NCBI RefSeq assembly: GCF_019966515.1
Contig: NZ_JAIMIB010000016.1
Coordinates: forward strand, 1 to 64,000
Direction of reading: 5' to 3'
DNA length: 64,000 nt
Origin: Roseovarius aestuarii
Lineage (GTDB): Bacteria; Pseudomonadota; Alphaproteobacteria; Rhodobacterales; Rhodobacteraceae
The position numbers and the translations under genes were made by a program. The notes under the pieces were generated by a model that saw nothing but the letters and a program-made list of their open reading frames with translations, was not told the DNA's origin and did not search any database. This document shows positions 26,218-35,258 of this stretch, piece by piece (positions within the stretch are counted from its first letter, which is position 1; every line of letters starts with the position of its first letter).

Positions 26218-26673
26218 ATGGATGACAAGATCGAAACGTCGGCTGAAGCGCTTGAGGCGGATGCGATACCGCGCTGTCATGAGGTGCATTCGGACCCGGA
26301 ACGCTGCAAGGGCGGCGACGATGTGACCGCCGGAGTCAAGCTGCAATCGGTGGAAAAGAAAAGCCCGGCACAATGGGCTTATGAGCGGCTGATTCTCTAC
26401 ATCCAGAACTTTGAAAAGACACTGGATGCCGAACACGAGGTCGCGATGGGGTTTACCGGTGGCGACGCAGGCGTGCTTCGAATTGAGGGGATGGGGTATT
26501 TCGACCCAGATATCGTCACCTTCTACGGGAGCGATCCGACGGGTGGTAAAACCCAGTTGGTGCAGCATGTCAGCCAGCTTAACGTGATGCTGCGGGCGTT
26601 GCCCAAGCAGGTTGACGAGGCTGCGCCGAACCGCATCGGTTTCCGATTGGCCGAGGATCTTGAGAAAGGCTGA
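26218..26673 (+). CDS. DUF6173-family protein
   Basis: The 151-residue cytoplasmic protein has a disordered N-terminus. It then carries the pattern seen in DUF6173: SPAQWAYERLILYIQNFEKTL (about residues 48-68), GMGYFDPDIVTFYG, QLVQHVSQLNVML and a final RIGFRLA. The family is widespread in Rhodobacterales and has no known function. It begins 8 bases after the metallo-hydrolase gene and probably belongs to the same transcript. The family name is from memory. Confidence 0.72.
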   Translation: MDDKIETSAEALEADAIPRCHEVHSDPERCKGGDDVTAGVKLQSVEKKSPAQWAYERLILYIQNFEKTLDAEHEVAMGFTGGDAGVLRIEGMGYFDPDIVTFYGSDPTGGKTQLVQHVSQLNVMLRALPKQVDEAAPNRIGFRLAEDLEKG

Positions 26674-26762
26674 GAAACCTGATGCTTGGGGTGGTGACAG
26701 CCCACGCAAAATCAAGTATTCGAGGCAGGAAATGTCCGAATTCGCCTTTTGAGGGATAAAAG

Positions 26763-26897
26763 ATGGCCGATCATAAACACGGTGAGATGAATATCGACGT
26801 GCAGGAAAAAACTTTTGAAGGGTTCGTCAAGACGGTTGGCTGGTCCTGTGTGCTCATCTGCGTTTTCCTGGTTTTTCTTGCGCTCGTAAACGGCTAG
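26763..26897 (+). CDS. aa3-type cytochrome c oxidase subunit IV (44 residues)
   Basis: A tiny gene encodes 44 residues: a polar N-terminus with the DVQEKTFEGFVK motif followed by one membrane helix (about residues 24-43). This is the bacterial aa3-type oxidase subunit IV pattern, a single-span accessory subunit of the respiratory terminal oxidase found in Rhodobacter and Paracoccus. GAGGGATAAAAG supplies the ribosome binding site. As usual in this group it is not next to the other oxidase genes. It is easily missed because of its length. Confidence 0.85.
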   Translation: MADHKHGEMNIDVQEKTFEGFVKTVGWSCVLICVFLVFLALVNG

Positions 26898-26933
26898 GCG
26901 CGGGCGCGTCTGTCGCTTTCCCAGGTGAACACA

Positions 26934-27563
26934 ATGCAAAATTTGGTGCTGGCCTTTTGTTCGGCCTTGATGCTGGTCGGTTGTACGGGCCAGAGAGTCT
27001 GGGCGCCGGATGAGGCGGTCGCCCGGGCCGCGTATCGCCATGATGGCCCGCCACGCTTGACGCTTTACACCATGATCAACAATCGCACCGGCGCGGGCGC
27101 GCATACGTCGCTGATGATCAACGGCTCGCAACGGGTGATTTTTGACCCGGCAGGCTCTTTCAAACATGAAACCCTGCCCGAGCGAAATGATGTTGTATAC
27201 GGCATCACCCCACCGGTGGCTGATGTCTATACCCGCTATCATGCGCGCAAGACCTATCATGTGAAGGTGCAGGAACTTGATGTATCCCCCGCCGTTGCCG
27301 AGGCGGCAATTCGGGCGGTGATGTCGAACGGACCGGTGGCTTCGGCGATGTGCGCGCGTGGTACCTCGGCGGTGCTGGCAAGCCTGCCGGGTTTTGAGAA
27401 CATTCAAACCACCTGGTACCCGGTCAAGCTGGCCGATCAGTTCGGCAAGATTCCTGGCGTGCGAGAACAGGAACTTTACGAGTATGACAGCGACGACAAC
27501 AGCAAGGTTCTGCGCCAGTGGAATCCCGATGCTGTGGCCCGTGGCGCGATCCTGCAAAACTGA
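26934..27563 (+). CDS. Lipoprotein, possible permuted papain-like (NlpC/P60-type) fold
   Basis: The 209-residue protein starts with a lipoprotein signal peptide with the lipobox LVGC (Cys17). No family was recognised with certainty. A His in GAHTSLMI (His57), preceded and followed by strand-like stretches (RLTLYTMI, QRVIFDPAG), and a Cys in AMCARGTSAVL (Cys140) come in the order His-then-Cys. That is the order in circularly permuted papain-like families such as YiiX/DUF4105 and LRAT. If that is right, it is an outer- or inner-membrane-anchored amidase or thioesterase in the periplasm. It lies just upstream of fdhD and may be only a neighbour. The start at 26934 has CCCAGG upstream; a GTG at 26925 is an alternative. 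Confidence 0.6.
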   Translation: MQNLVLAFCSALMLVGCTGQRVWAPDEAVARAAYRHDGPPRLTLYTMINNRTGAGAHTSLMINGSQRVIFDPAGSFKHETLPERNDVVYGITPPVADVYTRYHARKTYHVKVQELDVSPAVAEAAIRAVMSNGPVASAMCARGTSAVLASLPGFENIQTTWYPVKLADQFGKIPGVREQELYEYDSDDNSKVLRQWNPDAVARGAILQN

Positions 27564-27656
27564 ATGATTGCGCGGCCGGTGACGATTGAAGGTTTCCGTC
27601 ACCCGCTCTTGCCCCTAGATTGCCCGTGAACACGTAGCATCCAGGACCCGCGCCCC

Positions 27657-28541
27657 GTGGCAAAAACCGACGAGCTGAGTGATTATCTGATTGCGCCCGA
27701 TCCCGGAGCCGCGCGCCTGACCCGCGCGGTCGAAGGCGTGGATCACGACGGGCAGATTACGCGAATTTCCGTGGTCGAGGAACGCCCCCTGACGATCTTT
27801 CTAAACGGGCAAGAGATCGTGACCGCCATGACGATCGGTGACTATCCCGAGTATCTGGCGCTTGGCTTTCTGCGCAATCAGGGCATGTTGCGCGATGGCG
27901 AGACCGTCGAGCGGGTCGATTACGATGACGATCTGGAGACGGTTGTTGTCCGCACAGACGGGCAGACAACATACGAGGAAAAACTGAAGAAAAAGACCCG
28001 CACCAGCGGTTGCGCCGTGGGCACTGTTTTCGGCGACATGATGGAAGGGCTCGAGGACGTCTCTCTGCCCGACTTGCAGGTCAGAACGTCTGATCTTTAT
28101 ACGCTGGCGGCCAAGATCAACCGTACGCCGTCGCTTTATCTAGAAGCCGGAGCGATCCACGGCACGGTCTTGTGTCTGGGATCACGGCCACTGGTCTATA
28201 TGGAGGATGTCGGGCGCCACAATGCCGTCGACAAAATAGCCGGGTGGATGCTGTCCGAAGGCGTGAATGCCGCCGACAAGCTGCTTTATACGACAGGGCG
28301 TCTGACTTCGGAAATGGTGATCAAAACCGCCTTGATGGGCATCCCGGTGCTGGCGTCACGCTCGGGTTTCACCGCCTGGGGCGTCGAGATCGCGCAAGAG
28401 GTCGGTCTGACCCTGATCGGCCGGATGCGCGGCAAGCGATTTGTCTGCCTCAGCGGCGAGCATCGGCTTGATCGCGACGCCGACCCTGATCAGATTACGG
28501 ACGAACCGCGCAAATCCAGGCGCAAGGGGGCGCAGGCATGA
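27657..28541 (+). CDS. fdhD: Formate dehydrogenase accessory sulfurtransferase FdhD
   Basis: FdhD transfers sulfur from the IscS desulfurase to the molybdenum cofactor of formate dehydrogenase, which is required for its activity. The 294-residue protein starts at GTG 27657 and carries the EDVGRHNAVDK signature near residues 182-192, typical of the family. The conserved cysteine region reads TSGCAVG (Cys119); the second cysteine of the E. coli CxxC pair is Gly here. The gene begins the fdhD-mobA-mobB-moeA operon, with 4-base overlaps between successive genes, so it links formate oxidation to cofactor synthesis. Confidence 0.95.
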   Translation: MAKTDELSDYLIAPDPGAARLTRAVEGVDHDGQITRISVVEERPLTIFLNGQEIVTAMTIGDYPEYLALGFLRNQGMLRDGETVERVDYDDDLETVVVRTDGQTTYEEKLKKKTRTSGCAVGTVFGDMMEGLEDVSLPDLQVRTSDLYTLAAKINRTPSLYLEAGAIHGTVLCLGSRPLVYMEDVGRHNAVDKIAGWMLSEGVNAADKLLYTTGRLTSEMVIKTALMGIPVLASRSGFTAWGVEIAQEVGLTLIGRMRGKRFVCLSGEHRLDRDADPDQITDEPRKSRRKGAQA

Positions 28542-29143
28542 AGGTGCCTCTCGGAGTGATCCTTGCTGGCGGGTTGGCCACGCGGATGGGCGGTGGAGAC
28601 AAGGCTCTGCTCGATCTTGGGGGGGGCGTCACGCTTCTGGATCAGGTGATCGAGCGTTTGCAGCCACAAGTGACCGATCTGGCGCTGAATGCCAACGGCG
28701 ATGCGGCGCGGTTTGCGCGCTTTAACCTGCCGGTCTTACCTGACAGTATTGATGGCTTTGTCGGCCCGCTTGCGGGCGTGCTGGCGGGGCTCGATTGGGC
28801 GGCGGGGCAGGGCGCTGGGGCAATCGTGACAGTGGCCGCCGACACGCCGTTTTTTCCGGATAATCTGGTCGAGCATCTAATGCGGACCGCCGAAGGGCAA
28901 GACGTGCCATTGGTTTTGGCGGCAACGCCGGACGGGCGGCATCCGACCTTCGGACTCTGGCCTGTGACCCTGCGTGACGATCTGCGGGCGGCGTTGGGTG
29001 GTGGGTTGCGCAAGGTCGTGCAATGGACGGATGGTCAGGGCGGGCGTGAGGCGGTGTTTGACGGCGCAGGCGATCCGTTTTTCAATGTGAACACGCCGGA
29101 AGATCTTGAGAAGGCACGCAAAATATACGGGGCACAGGCATGA
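28538..29143 (+). CDS. mobA: Molybdenum cofactor guanylyltransferase MobA
   Basis: MobA joins GMP from GTP to molybdopterin to form the guanine dinucleotide cofactor. The 201-residue protein opens with the nucleotidyltransferase loop LAGGLATRMGGGDK (about residues 9-22) and has the typical nucleotide-binding Rossmann-like layout, including TVAADTPFFP for the metal-binding aspartate. Overlaps with fdhD and mobB by 4 bases each show tight translational coupling. Confidence 0.95.
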   Translation: MKVPLGVILAGGLATRMGGGDKALLDLGGGVTLLDQVIERLQPQVTDLALNANGDAARFARFNLPVLPDSIDGFVGPLAGVLAGLDWAAGQGAGAIVTVAADTPFFPDNLVEHLMRTAEGQDVPLVLAATPDGRHPTFGLWPVTLRDDLRAALGGGLRKVVQWTDGQGGREAVFDGAGDPFFNVNTPEDLEKARKIYGAQA

Positions 29144-29631
29144 ATATCTATGGTGTCGTGGGCTGGAAAAATGCGGGCAAAACCGGCCTGATGGAAAGGC
29201 TTGTGTCCGAAATTACCGCGCGCGGCTTCAGCGTTTCGACGATCAAACATGCCCATCATAGTTTCGACGTCGACCACCCCGGTAAGGACAGCTATCGCCA
29301 CAGGGATGCAGGTGCGCGCGAGGTGCTGCTGGCGTCGCGTAACCGCTGGGCGTTGATGCACGAATTGCATGATCACGAGGAGCCACCGCTGGCTGACCTT
29401 CTGACCAAGCTGGAACCGGTCGACCTGGTGCTGGTCGAAGGGTACAAGCGCGACGATCACCCCAAGATAGAAGCTTTTCGCGCCGTGACGGCCAATTCTC
29501 TGATCGCGCCTGAAGATGAAACCATCCGGGCGGTGGCAAGTGATACGGCGCTGGAGCTTGATTGCCCGGTTTTTGATTTGGATGACACTGGCGGCATCGC
29601 TGATTTCATTCTGGCGGAGGTCGGGTTGTGA
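29140..29631 (+). CDS. mobB: Molybdopterin-guanine dinucleotide biosynthesis adaptor MobB
   Basis: MobB is a GTP-binding protein that assists MobA and delivers GTP or cofactor to it. The 163-residue protein has the P-loop GWKNAGKTGL near residues 7-16 and the family motif TIKHAHHSFDVDHPGKDSYRH, including the conserved His/Asp residues, shown here in two stretches (about residues 33-53). The gene is nested in the fdhD-mob-moe operon, overlapping both neighbours by 4 bases. Confidence 0.93.
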   Translation: MNIYGVVGWKNAGKTGLMERLVSEITARGFSVSTIKHAHHSFDVDHPGKDSYRHRDAGAREVLLASRNRWALMHELHDHEEPPLADLLTKLEPVDLVLVEGYKRDDHPKIEAFRAVTANSLIAPEDETIRAVASDTALELDCPVFDLDDTGGIADFILAEVGL

Positions 29632-30884
29632 CGCTCAAGCCGCCGCCCCTGCGCGATGATTGTTTTGCCCTGCCTGCCGGGGTGGACTGGACACCGGTGG
29701 ATCGGGCGCTGGCGATGTTGCAGGAACGATTGTGCCCGGTGGTGGCGCGAGAGGATAGCGCGCTTGCCCACGCCTTGGGCCGGGTTCTCGCGGCGCCGGT
29801 CGAAGCGCTGCGTTCGAACCCGCCGCGGTCCAATACGGCGGTCGACGGGTATGGGTTTGCCCATGCCAGCCTTGGCGACGGTGATCCGGTTTTACCGCTG
29901 GTCGAGGGCCGTGCGGCAGCTGGTCTGGCCTTTGAAGGCACGGTGCCTGCGGGTCATGCAATCCGCATTCTCACCGGCGCGGCGCTACCGCAAGGCGTGG
30001 ATACGGTGGTGTTGCAGGAGGATGTTACCGCTCGTGACAACCAGATTGCCTTTCGTGCCGGGATAAAGCCCCGGGCCAATACCCGGAAGGCCGGAGAGGA
30101 TATTCGCGAGGGTGAGATCGCACTTACAGCGAGCCGTGTACTGACCCCCGCTGATCTTGCGCTGGCAGCCGCAGTTGGCGTTTCGCGTCTGCCGGTCTAT
30201 CGGCGGCTCAAGGTTGCGGTAATCTCGACCGGCGATGAATTGGTCGAACCCGGCGCAGCGGCCGCTTCAGGTCAGATATACGACGCCAATCGGCCCATGC
30301 TGGCGGCGTTGGTGCGAAATTTTGGCTATGAGCCCGTTGATCTGGGCCGTATCCCCGATGATCGCAAGGCACTCCGTCGTGCTTTTGACAAGGCGGCGAC
30401 TGAGGTCGATGTGATCCTGACCTCCGGCGGTGCGTCTTCGGGGGACGAAGACCATGTCTCGGCCCTGCTGAACGAGGCGGGCGCCATGACCGAATGGCGG
30501 ATTGCGCTTAAACCCGGGCGGCCTTTGGCGCTGGGCATGTGGCAAGGCACGCCGGTTTTTGGGTTGCCGGGTAATCCGGTGGCGGCACTGGTCTGCACGT
30601 TGATTTTTGCCCGCCCCGCCATGAGCGTGCTGGCCGGGGCCGGGTGGCACGACCCGCAATCGTTTCAGGTGCCCGCCGGTTTTGCAAAAAACAAGAAACC
30701 CGGTCGACGAGAATATCTGCGCGCACGCATGCGAGACGGACGTGCCGAGGTATTCCAATCCGAAGGCTCCGGCCGGATCAGCGGGCTGAGCTGGGCCGAA
30801 GGGCTGGTTGAGCTGGGCGACGGGGCGCAGGAAATCGCGCCCGGCGATATGGTGAAATTCATCCCCTTCGGCAGTTTCACCTGA
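29628..30884 (+). CDS. moeA: Molybdopterin molybdotransferase MoeA
   Basis: MoeA inserts molybdate into adenylated molybdopterin. The 418-residue protein shows SNTAVDGYGFA (N-terminal domain), ILTGAALPQG, the GDELVEPG region and the MPT-binding SGGASSGDEDHV segment (about residues 264-275), followed by the GLPGNPVAA motif and the C-terminal beta domain. It is the last gene of the molybdenum-cofactor operon. Confidence 0.95.
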   Translation: MTLKPPPLRDDCFALPAGVDWTPVDRALAMLQERLCPVVAREDSALAHALGRVLAAPVEALRSNPPRSNTAVDGYGFAHASLGDGDPVLPLVEGRAAAGLAFEGTVPAGHAIRILTGAALPQGVDTVVLQEDVTARDNQIAFRAGIKPRANTRKAGEDIREGEIALTASRVLTPADLALAAAVGVSRLPVYRRLKVAVISTGDELVEPGAAAASGQIYDANRPMLAALVRNFGYEPVDLGRIPDDRKALRRAFDKAATEVDVILTSGGASSGDEDHVSALLNEAGAMTEWRIALKPGRPLALGMWQGTPVFGLPGNPVAALVCTLIFARPAMSVLAGAGWHDPQSFQVPAGFAKNKKPGRREYLRARMRDGRAEVFQSEGSGRISGLSWAEGLVELGDGAQEIAPGDMVKFIPFGSFT

Positions 30885-30902
30885 TGCGCCTCCGGCCCCG
30901 AC

Positions 30903-31391
30903 ATGGTTAGAGGTCCGGATTTCAGCCGCGAGATGCGGCGCGGCGAAGAGGCGGCAGTGGATGCACTGTTGCGCCTGGCTTTTGAAGGCGATGACGAGGT
31001 GCGGCTGGTGCACGCATTGCGCAAAAACCGCGAGATTGCCGGTGAAATGGTCTTGCCCAGCGATGGGGAGATTGTCGGTTATTATGCCCTGTCCACCTTC
31101 GTTGAGCCGAAAGGATGGCTCTGCCTGGCGCCAGTGGCGATTCACCCGAAGCTGCAACGCCAGCATAATAGGCAGCGCATGTTGGGGTTGCTGACCGCAT
31201 GGGCAAGGATCACCGGGACCTATGTGGTGGTGCTGGGGCAGCCTGAGTTCTATTCAAGATGCGGTTTCAGCAATGCGCGCGCGGCGCGGCTGACCTCACC
31301 CTATCCGATCACGCACACGTTGCTGGTGGGACCGGGTGATGATGTGCCAGAAGAGACATTGATCTATCCCAAAGCGTTCGAAAACCTCTGA
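30903..31391 (+). CDS. GNAT-family N-acetyltransferase
   Basis: The 162-residue protein has the GNAT fold order: VRLVHALRK near the N-terminus, the acetyl-CoA pyrophosphate segment represented by LAPVAIHPKLQRQ-N-RQ (about residues 76-93), and FYSRCGF in the C-terminal part, as in YhbS-type enzymes. It starts 19 bases after moeA and ends at the first base of the EamA gene, so it may be co-transcribed. The substrate is unknown. Confidence 0.85.
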   Translation: MVRGPDFSREMRRGEEAAVDALLRLAFEGDDEVRLVHALRKNREIAGEMVLPSDGEIVGYYALSTFVEPKGWLCLAPVAIHPKLQRQHNRQRMLGLLTAWARITGTYVVVLGQPEFYSRCGFSNARAARLTSPYPITHTLLVGPGDDVPEETLIYPKAFENL

Positions 31392-32242
31392 TGCGTCTCT
31401 TTCTGCTTACCAGCCTCACGATGATCGCCTTTGCCGCCAATTCGGTTCTGAACCGAATGGCGCTGGCGGGTGGTGGCATTGATGCGGTCAGCTTTGGTCT
31501 GATCCGCCTTTTGTCCGGCGCGGCAGTGCTTGCGCTGCTCTGCATGGTTCTGCGTGGCGGCTTGCGGCTTGGCGGCGCTGGCCGGATTGCAGGCGTCATC
31601 GCGCTGCTGGTCTATCTTTACGGGTTTTCAACGGCTTACCGGGGGCTGGATGCGGGCCTTGGCGCACTCATCCTCTTTGGTGTCGTGCAGATCACCATGT
31701 TTACATGGGGTTTGGTTCAGGCAGAACCGATGCCCGCTCGACGATGGTTTGGTGCCGCTTTGGCATTCAGCGGGCTGGCGTGGCTTCTCTGGCCCGGCGG
31801 GAGTACCTCTGTCAGCCTCGTGCACGGTCTTCTGATGGCGCTGGCCGGTGTTGGCTGGGGTGTTTATTCGCTGGCTGGCAAGCTTAGCCGCGACGCGCTG
31901 CAGGGTACCGCCGCCAATTTCATCCTTGCTGCGCCCATCGGCGCATTGGTGGGTTACGTCTTGCCCGCGGTAGAGCCGACGGTGTTGACTACGCAGGGCG
32001 TGGTACTGGCGATCGTCTGTGGCGCGGTCACCTCGGGCATGGGCTATGCGCTTTGGTATTCCGTCCTGCCTTCGCTGGCGTCGTCGGTGGCGGCGGTGGC
32101 GCAACTGACCGTGCCTGTGATCGCGATGGCGGGTGGCATGATCTTTCTGGGTGAGGTGCTCACGCTGCAATTCGCGCTGGCCTCGTTGCTGGTGCTGGGC
32201 GGCGTGGCCTTGTCCGTCATCCGGTGGCCGAAACGGCGGTGA
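31391..32242 (+). CDS. EamA/DMT-family exporter
   Basis: The 283-residue protein has about ten membrane segments in two repeated halves, as in drug/metabolite transporters. The first half has NSVLNRMAL near residue 17. It overlaps the acetyltransferase stop by one base. Such pairs (acetyltransferase plus exporter) are common, but the exported compound cannot be predicted. Confidence 0.85.
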   Translation: MRLFLLTSLTMIAFAANSVLNRMALAGGGIDAVSFGLIRLLSGAAVLALLCMVLRGGLRLGGAGRIAGVIALLVYLYGFSTAYRGLDAGLGALILFGVVQITMFTWGLVQAEPMPARRWFGAALAFSGLAWLLWPGGSTSVSLVHGLLMALAGVGWGVYSLAGKLSRDALQGTAANFILAAPIGALVGYVLPAVEPTVLTTQGVVLAIVCGAVTSGMGYALWYSVLPSLASSVAAVAQLTVPVIAMAGGMIFLGEVLTLQFALASLLVLGGVALSVIRWPKRR

Positions 32243-32268
32243 GGCATTATGCACGGAAGACCCGGCGC

Positions 32269-32760
32269 TCAGACCTCGATCTTTAGGATTTCCAGCTCGA
32301 CAGTCCCGGCAGGCTTTGGCCATTCGACAATATCGCCAATCACGGCCTCCATCAGCGCGCGGGCCAGTGGCGAGAACGCGGCAATCAGGCCGTTTTCAGG
32401 CGCTGCTTCGTCTTCGCCGACTATTGTATAGCGCGCGCGTTTACCATTCTCATCTTCGACGGTCACTGTCGTGCCGAAACTGACCTGGCTGGCACTATCG
32501 GGCGGGGTGACAAGGATGGCGCTGGAGAGCCGTGCCTCGATGTAGCGCAGATCCCGTTCGGCCACGGCAAGGGGGTAGAGGTCGTCAAGAAACTCGCGAT
32601 TGTTGCGCAGCCGGGCAACCTCGGCTTCAAGAACGGACTGCCGCTCGCGCAATTGCGCAAGCCCGCGTGGGGTGACGTGGTTGGGGTGCTCGGAAATTGG
32701 CAGATCGGGCAGGCGCTCAGGCGTGCTGCCGTCTTCCTCCTTGGTAAAGGCCTTGTTCAT
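32269..32760 (-). CDS. GreB-like transcription elongation factor
   Basis: Gre factors enter the RNA polymerase secondary channel and stimulate cleavage of backtracked RNA. The 163-residue protein begins MNKAFTKE, as GreB does. It has the N-terminal coiled coil over residues 30-85 with acidic residues at the expected tip region (LDDLYP) and a C-terminal FKBP-like domain (VSFGTTVTVED to VVEWP). It may be GreB or another Gre-like factor; a direct comparison is needed to separate them. It lies convergent to the EamA gene. Confidence 0.82.
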   Translation of the reverse strand: MNKAFTKEEDGSTPERLPDLPISEHPNHVTPRGLAQLRERQSVLEAEVARLRNNREFLDDLYPLAVAERDLRYIEARLSSAILVTPPDSASQVSFGTTVTVEDENGKRARYTIVGEDEAAPENGLIAAFSPLARALMEAVIGDIVEWPKPAGTVELEILKIEV

Positions 32761-32768
32761 TGCAGTTC

Positions 32769-33206
32769 CTACCAGATCAGCCGCTCAAGAGGATCATATC
32801 TGAAGCCGTCGGAAAAGGCGATGTCAGCAAGGCTGTCCGGCTTAAAACGAAGGCCGGCCATTTCATCGCGTGTCACGAACCGGCGCTGTGAAACAACCGC
32901 CTCCGGATCGCACCAGTCGTCGCGAAGTTGTCCGGCGGTGACCTGACAGCGAAAGAAGATATCGACCTGGTGGAACTCGTCTTCAGGGTTGTGGAATTCA
33001 TTGATTAAGCACGGCGCCCCAACCGCAACTATCAGGCCGGTTTCCTCGTGGACTTCACGGATCAGGTTATCGGGAAGCGATGACCCCATTTCCGCCCCGC
33101 CACCGGGCGCGCACCAGAGATCGCTTTCGCCATCGGGAAACGCATTGACCAACAACAGGCGGTTTTCCTGCAAGATGATCGCGCGGGTGGCAAGGCGAAT
33201 GGGCAT
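32769..33206 (-). CDS. Nudix hydrolase with variant Nudix box
   Basis: The 145-residue protein starts at 33206 with GGAAGAAG upstream; a longer frame from 33410 was rejected because it lacks domain content. The Nudix signature (G-x5-E-x7-REUxEExGU) is seen as GGAEMGSSLPDNLIREVHEETGL at about residues 39-61, divided here by position: Gly39, the REVHEE core and Gly60 fit. The first glutamate of the signature is Ser. That residue helps position metal, so activity may be reduced or altered. Substrates of such enzymes include nucleoside diphosphate derivatives and damaged nucleotides. It lies 8 bases from the GreB-like gene. Confidence 0.8.
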   Translation of the reverse strand: MPIRLATRAIILQENRLLLVNAFPDGESDLWCAPGGGAEMGSSLPDNLIREVHEETGLIVAVGAPCLINEFHNPEDEFHQVDIFFRCQVTAGQLRDDWCDPEAVVSQRRFVTRDEMAGLRFKPDSLADIAFSDGFRYDPLERLIW

Positions 33207-33270
33207 AAAGGCTTCTTCCGTTGCGTGACAGACCCTTTTGTAACGGGGGAATTGCGCGTATCTCAAGGAG

Positions 33271-33993
33271 ATGATGCGATTTCTGCTCCCTCTGCTGTTT
33301 TTACTGCCCCTGTCGGCGCGGGCGGATTGTGTTGTGCTGCTACATGGGCTGGCGCGCACCGAGGTGTCTTTTCTGGTGTTGCAGGAAGTTCTGGAGTTTG
33401 AGGGATACAAAACCGTCGCACCCGGCTATCCATCGACCGAAAAGCGTATAGCGACGCTGGCCGATGATACCCTGCCAAAGGCGGTGCGGGAATGTGGTGA
33501 CGAACGGGTACATTTCGTGACCCATTCGATGGGTGGCATCCTGTTGCGCGCCTGGTTCAGGGATCATCGCCCCGAAAACCTCGGTCGCGTGGTGATGCTG
33601 GCACCCCCCAACCACGGTTCGGAAGTGGTGGACGAGCTGGGCACGCTGGAGCTTTTTGAGTGGATCAACGGACCAGCTTCCATGCAGTTGGAAACCGGGC
33701 CGGAAGGGTTGCCGGAGCGCCTGCCACCGGTCGATTTCGAGCTGGGCGTGATCGCCGGGACCCGGTCACTGAACCCCTATTTCTCGACCCTGCTGGAGGG
33801 GCCCGATGACGGTAAGGTCTCGGTCGCCTCGACGCGGGTCGAGGGGATGGTCGATCATATCGAACTGCCGGTGACGCATACGTTCATGATGAACAACCCC
33901 ATTGTAATGGCGCAGGTACAGGCGTTTCTGGAAAACGGGATGTTTGATCATGATCTCGGCATTGGAGAGCTTTTCTGGGGTGGCAGCGAATGA
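33271..33993 (+). CDS. Secreted lipase-like alpha/beta-hydrolase
   Basis: The 240-residue protein has a cleavable signal peptide (residues 1-18) and a PGAP1/lipase-like fold: [14 protein letters not shown] (oxyanion region, about residues 21-34), and the nucleophile elbow [10 protein letters not shown] (Ser near residue 88). Asp and His in the C-terminal third complete a plausible triad. The ATG at 33271 is directly behind an AAGGAG; the next ATG at 33274 gives a slightly better spacing and may be the true start. Its stop overlaps the phnM start by 4 bases. Confidence 0.8.
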   Translation: MMRFLLPLLFLLPLSARADCVVLLHGLARTEVSFLVLQEVLEFEGYKTVAPGYPSTEKRIATLADDTLPKAVRECGDERVHFVTHSMGGILLRAWFRDHRPENLGRVVMLAPPNHGSEVVDELGTLELFEWINGPASMQLETGPEGLPERLPPVDFELGVIAGTRSLNPYFSTLLEGPDDGKVSVASTRVEGMVDHIELPVTHTFMMNNPIVMAQVQAFLENGMFDHDLGIGELFWGGSE

Positions 33994-35138
33994 AAACGCT
34001 TGAGATGTGCCTGGCGGGCGCACAGGTGTTGATGCCGGATGGGTTGATGACGCAACCGGTGTCTTTAGCCGAGGGTTTGGTGGTGGACGAGACCCTGGTG
34101 CGCGAGGTCGATCTGACCGGGTATATAATCCTGCCGGGAATCGTTGATGCCCATGGCGACGGGTTCGAGCGTCACCTCGCCCCACGGCGCGGCGCGATGA
34201 AAAACCTTGATCAGGGGCTGATTGCCGCCGAGGCGGAACTGGCCGCAAACGGGATCACCACGGCGACTCTGGCGCAGTTCTATAGTTGGGAAGGCGGCAT
34301 GCGCGGGCCGGAATTTGCCGGGCGGGTGCTGGACGGTTTGGCCAAGATAAGGGGTCAGGTTGAGACCGATATGCAGGTGCAGCTACGCTTTGAGACACCG
34401 ATGCTGGAGGATTACGACGCCGTTGCCCAATTGATTGCCGAGCACGGAATTGGCTATGTGGTTTTCAACGATCATCTGCCGCATGAGGCACTGGAAAAGG
34501 GCAAACGCCCGCCACGCCTGACCGGTCAGGCGCTGCGTATTGGACGCAATCCGGAAAAGCATCTTGAGATGATGCAAGCCATGCACGCCCGCCGCGCCGA
34601 GGTTGGCCCCGCCGTGGACCGTCTTTGCGCCGATCTGGCACGGCGGGGCGTTCTTATGGGCAGCCATGATGACCGCAGCGCTGCCGAACGCGGTGATTGG
34701 CGTGCGCGCGGGGTCGGTATCGCGGAATTTCCTGAAACGCTGGAGGCGGCCGAGGTCGCGCGGGCGGGCGGGGATGCGATCATCATGGGGGCGCCCAATG
34801 TGGTGCGCGGCGGGTCGCATAACGGCAATGTCAGCGCGATTGAGATGGTGATGATGGGATTGGTGGATGCCCTTGCCTCGGATTATCACTACCCGTCACT
34901 GCGTCGCGCTGCGTTCCTGCTGGCCGATAGTGGCGTCGTCGATCTGGCCGGAGCTTGGGCGTTGATCTCGGGCGGGCCGGCGCGCGTGCTGGGATTGTCC
35001 GACCGGGGTACGCTTACCCCCGGAAAACGCGCTGATCTGGTGATTTTGGAGGCTGCAACGCGCCGCGTGGCGGCAACGATCTCGGGCGGGCGGATCAGTT
35101 ATATGGCTGGCGACGTGGCGGCGCGTTTCGTCGGGTGA
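33990..35138 (+). CDS. phnM: Alpha-D-ribose 1-methylphosphonate 5-triphosphate diphosphatase PhnM
   Basis: PhnM removes pyrophosphate in the C-P lyase pathway of phosphonate use. The 382-residue amidohydrolase-fold protein has metal ligands in the [10 protein letters not shown] motif (about residues 53-62), [11 protein letters not shown] and the later MGSHDD and DYHYPS segments. It resembles PhnM throughout. No phnG-L genes lie nearby; the gene instead overlaps a secreted hydrolase by 4 bases, so it is a detached copy. Its function could be the canonical one, with the other phn genes elsewhere in the genome. Confidence 0.88.
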   Translation: MKTLEMCLAGAQVLMPDGLMTQPVSLAEGLVVDETLVREVDLTGYIILPGIVDAHGDGFERHLAPRRGAMKNLDQGLIAAEAELAANGITTATLAQFYSWEGGMRGPEFAGRVLDGLAKIRGQVETDMQVQLRFETPMLEDYDAVAQLIAEHGIGYVVFNDHLPHEALEKGKRPPRLTGQALRIGRNPEKHLEMMQAMHARRAEVGPAVDRLCADLARRGVLMGSHDDRSAAERGDWRARGVGIAEFPETLEAAEVARAGGDAIIMGAPNVVRGGSHNGNVSAIEMVMMGLVDALASDYHYPSLRRAAFLLADSGVVDLAGAWALISGGPARVLGLSDRGTLTPGKRADLVILEAATRRVAATISGGRISYMAGDVAARFVG

Positions 35139-35258
35139 TTAAAAGGAGCGCGTTGCACGCGCGCTGTTTCCCCTCGTCCTCCGACTGGCGCCGTCGTCCT
35201 CAGCGTCCGTGGCTGACGTGACATGCTTAACTGGCGTTGCGTTGCTTGGCTGACGGGG

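Noticed and set aside
35147-35170. A hairpin AGCGCG-N7-CGCGCT after phnM
   Set aside because: The stem is short and the downstream T-run is only three bases, so it was not called a terminator.
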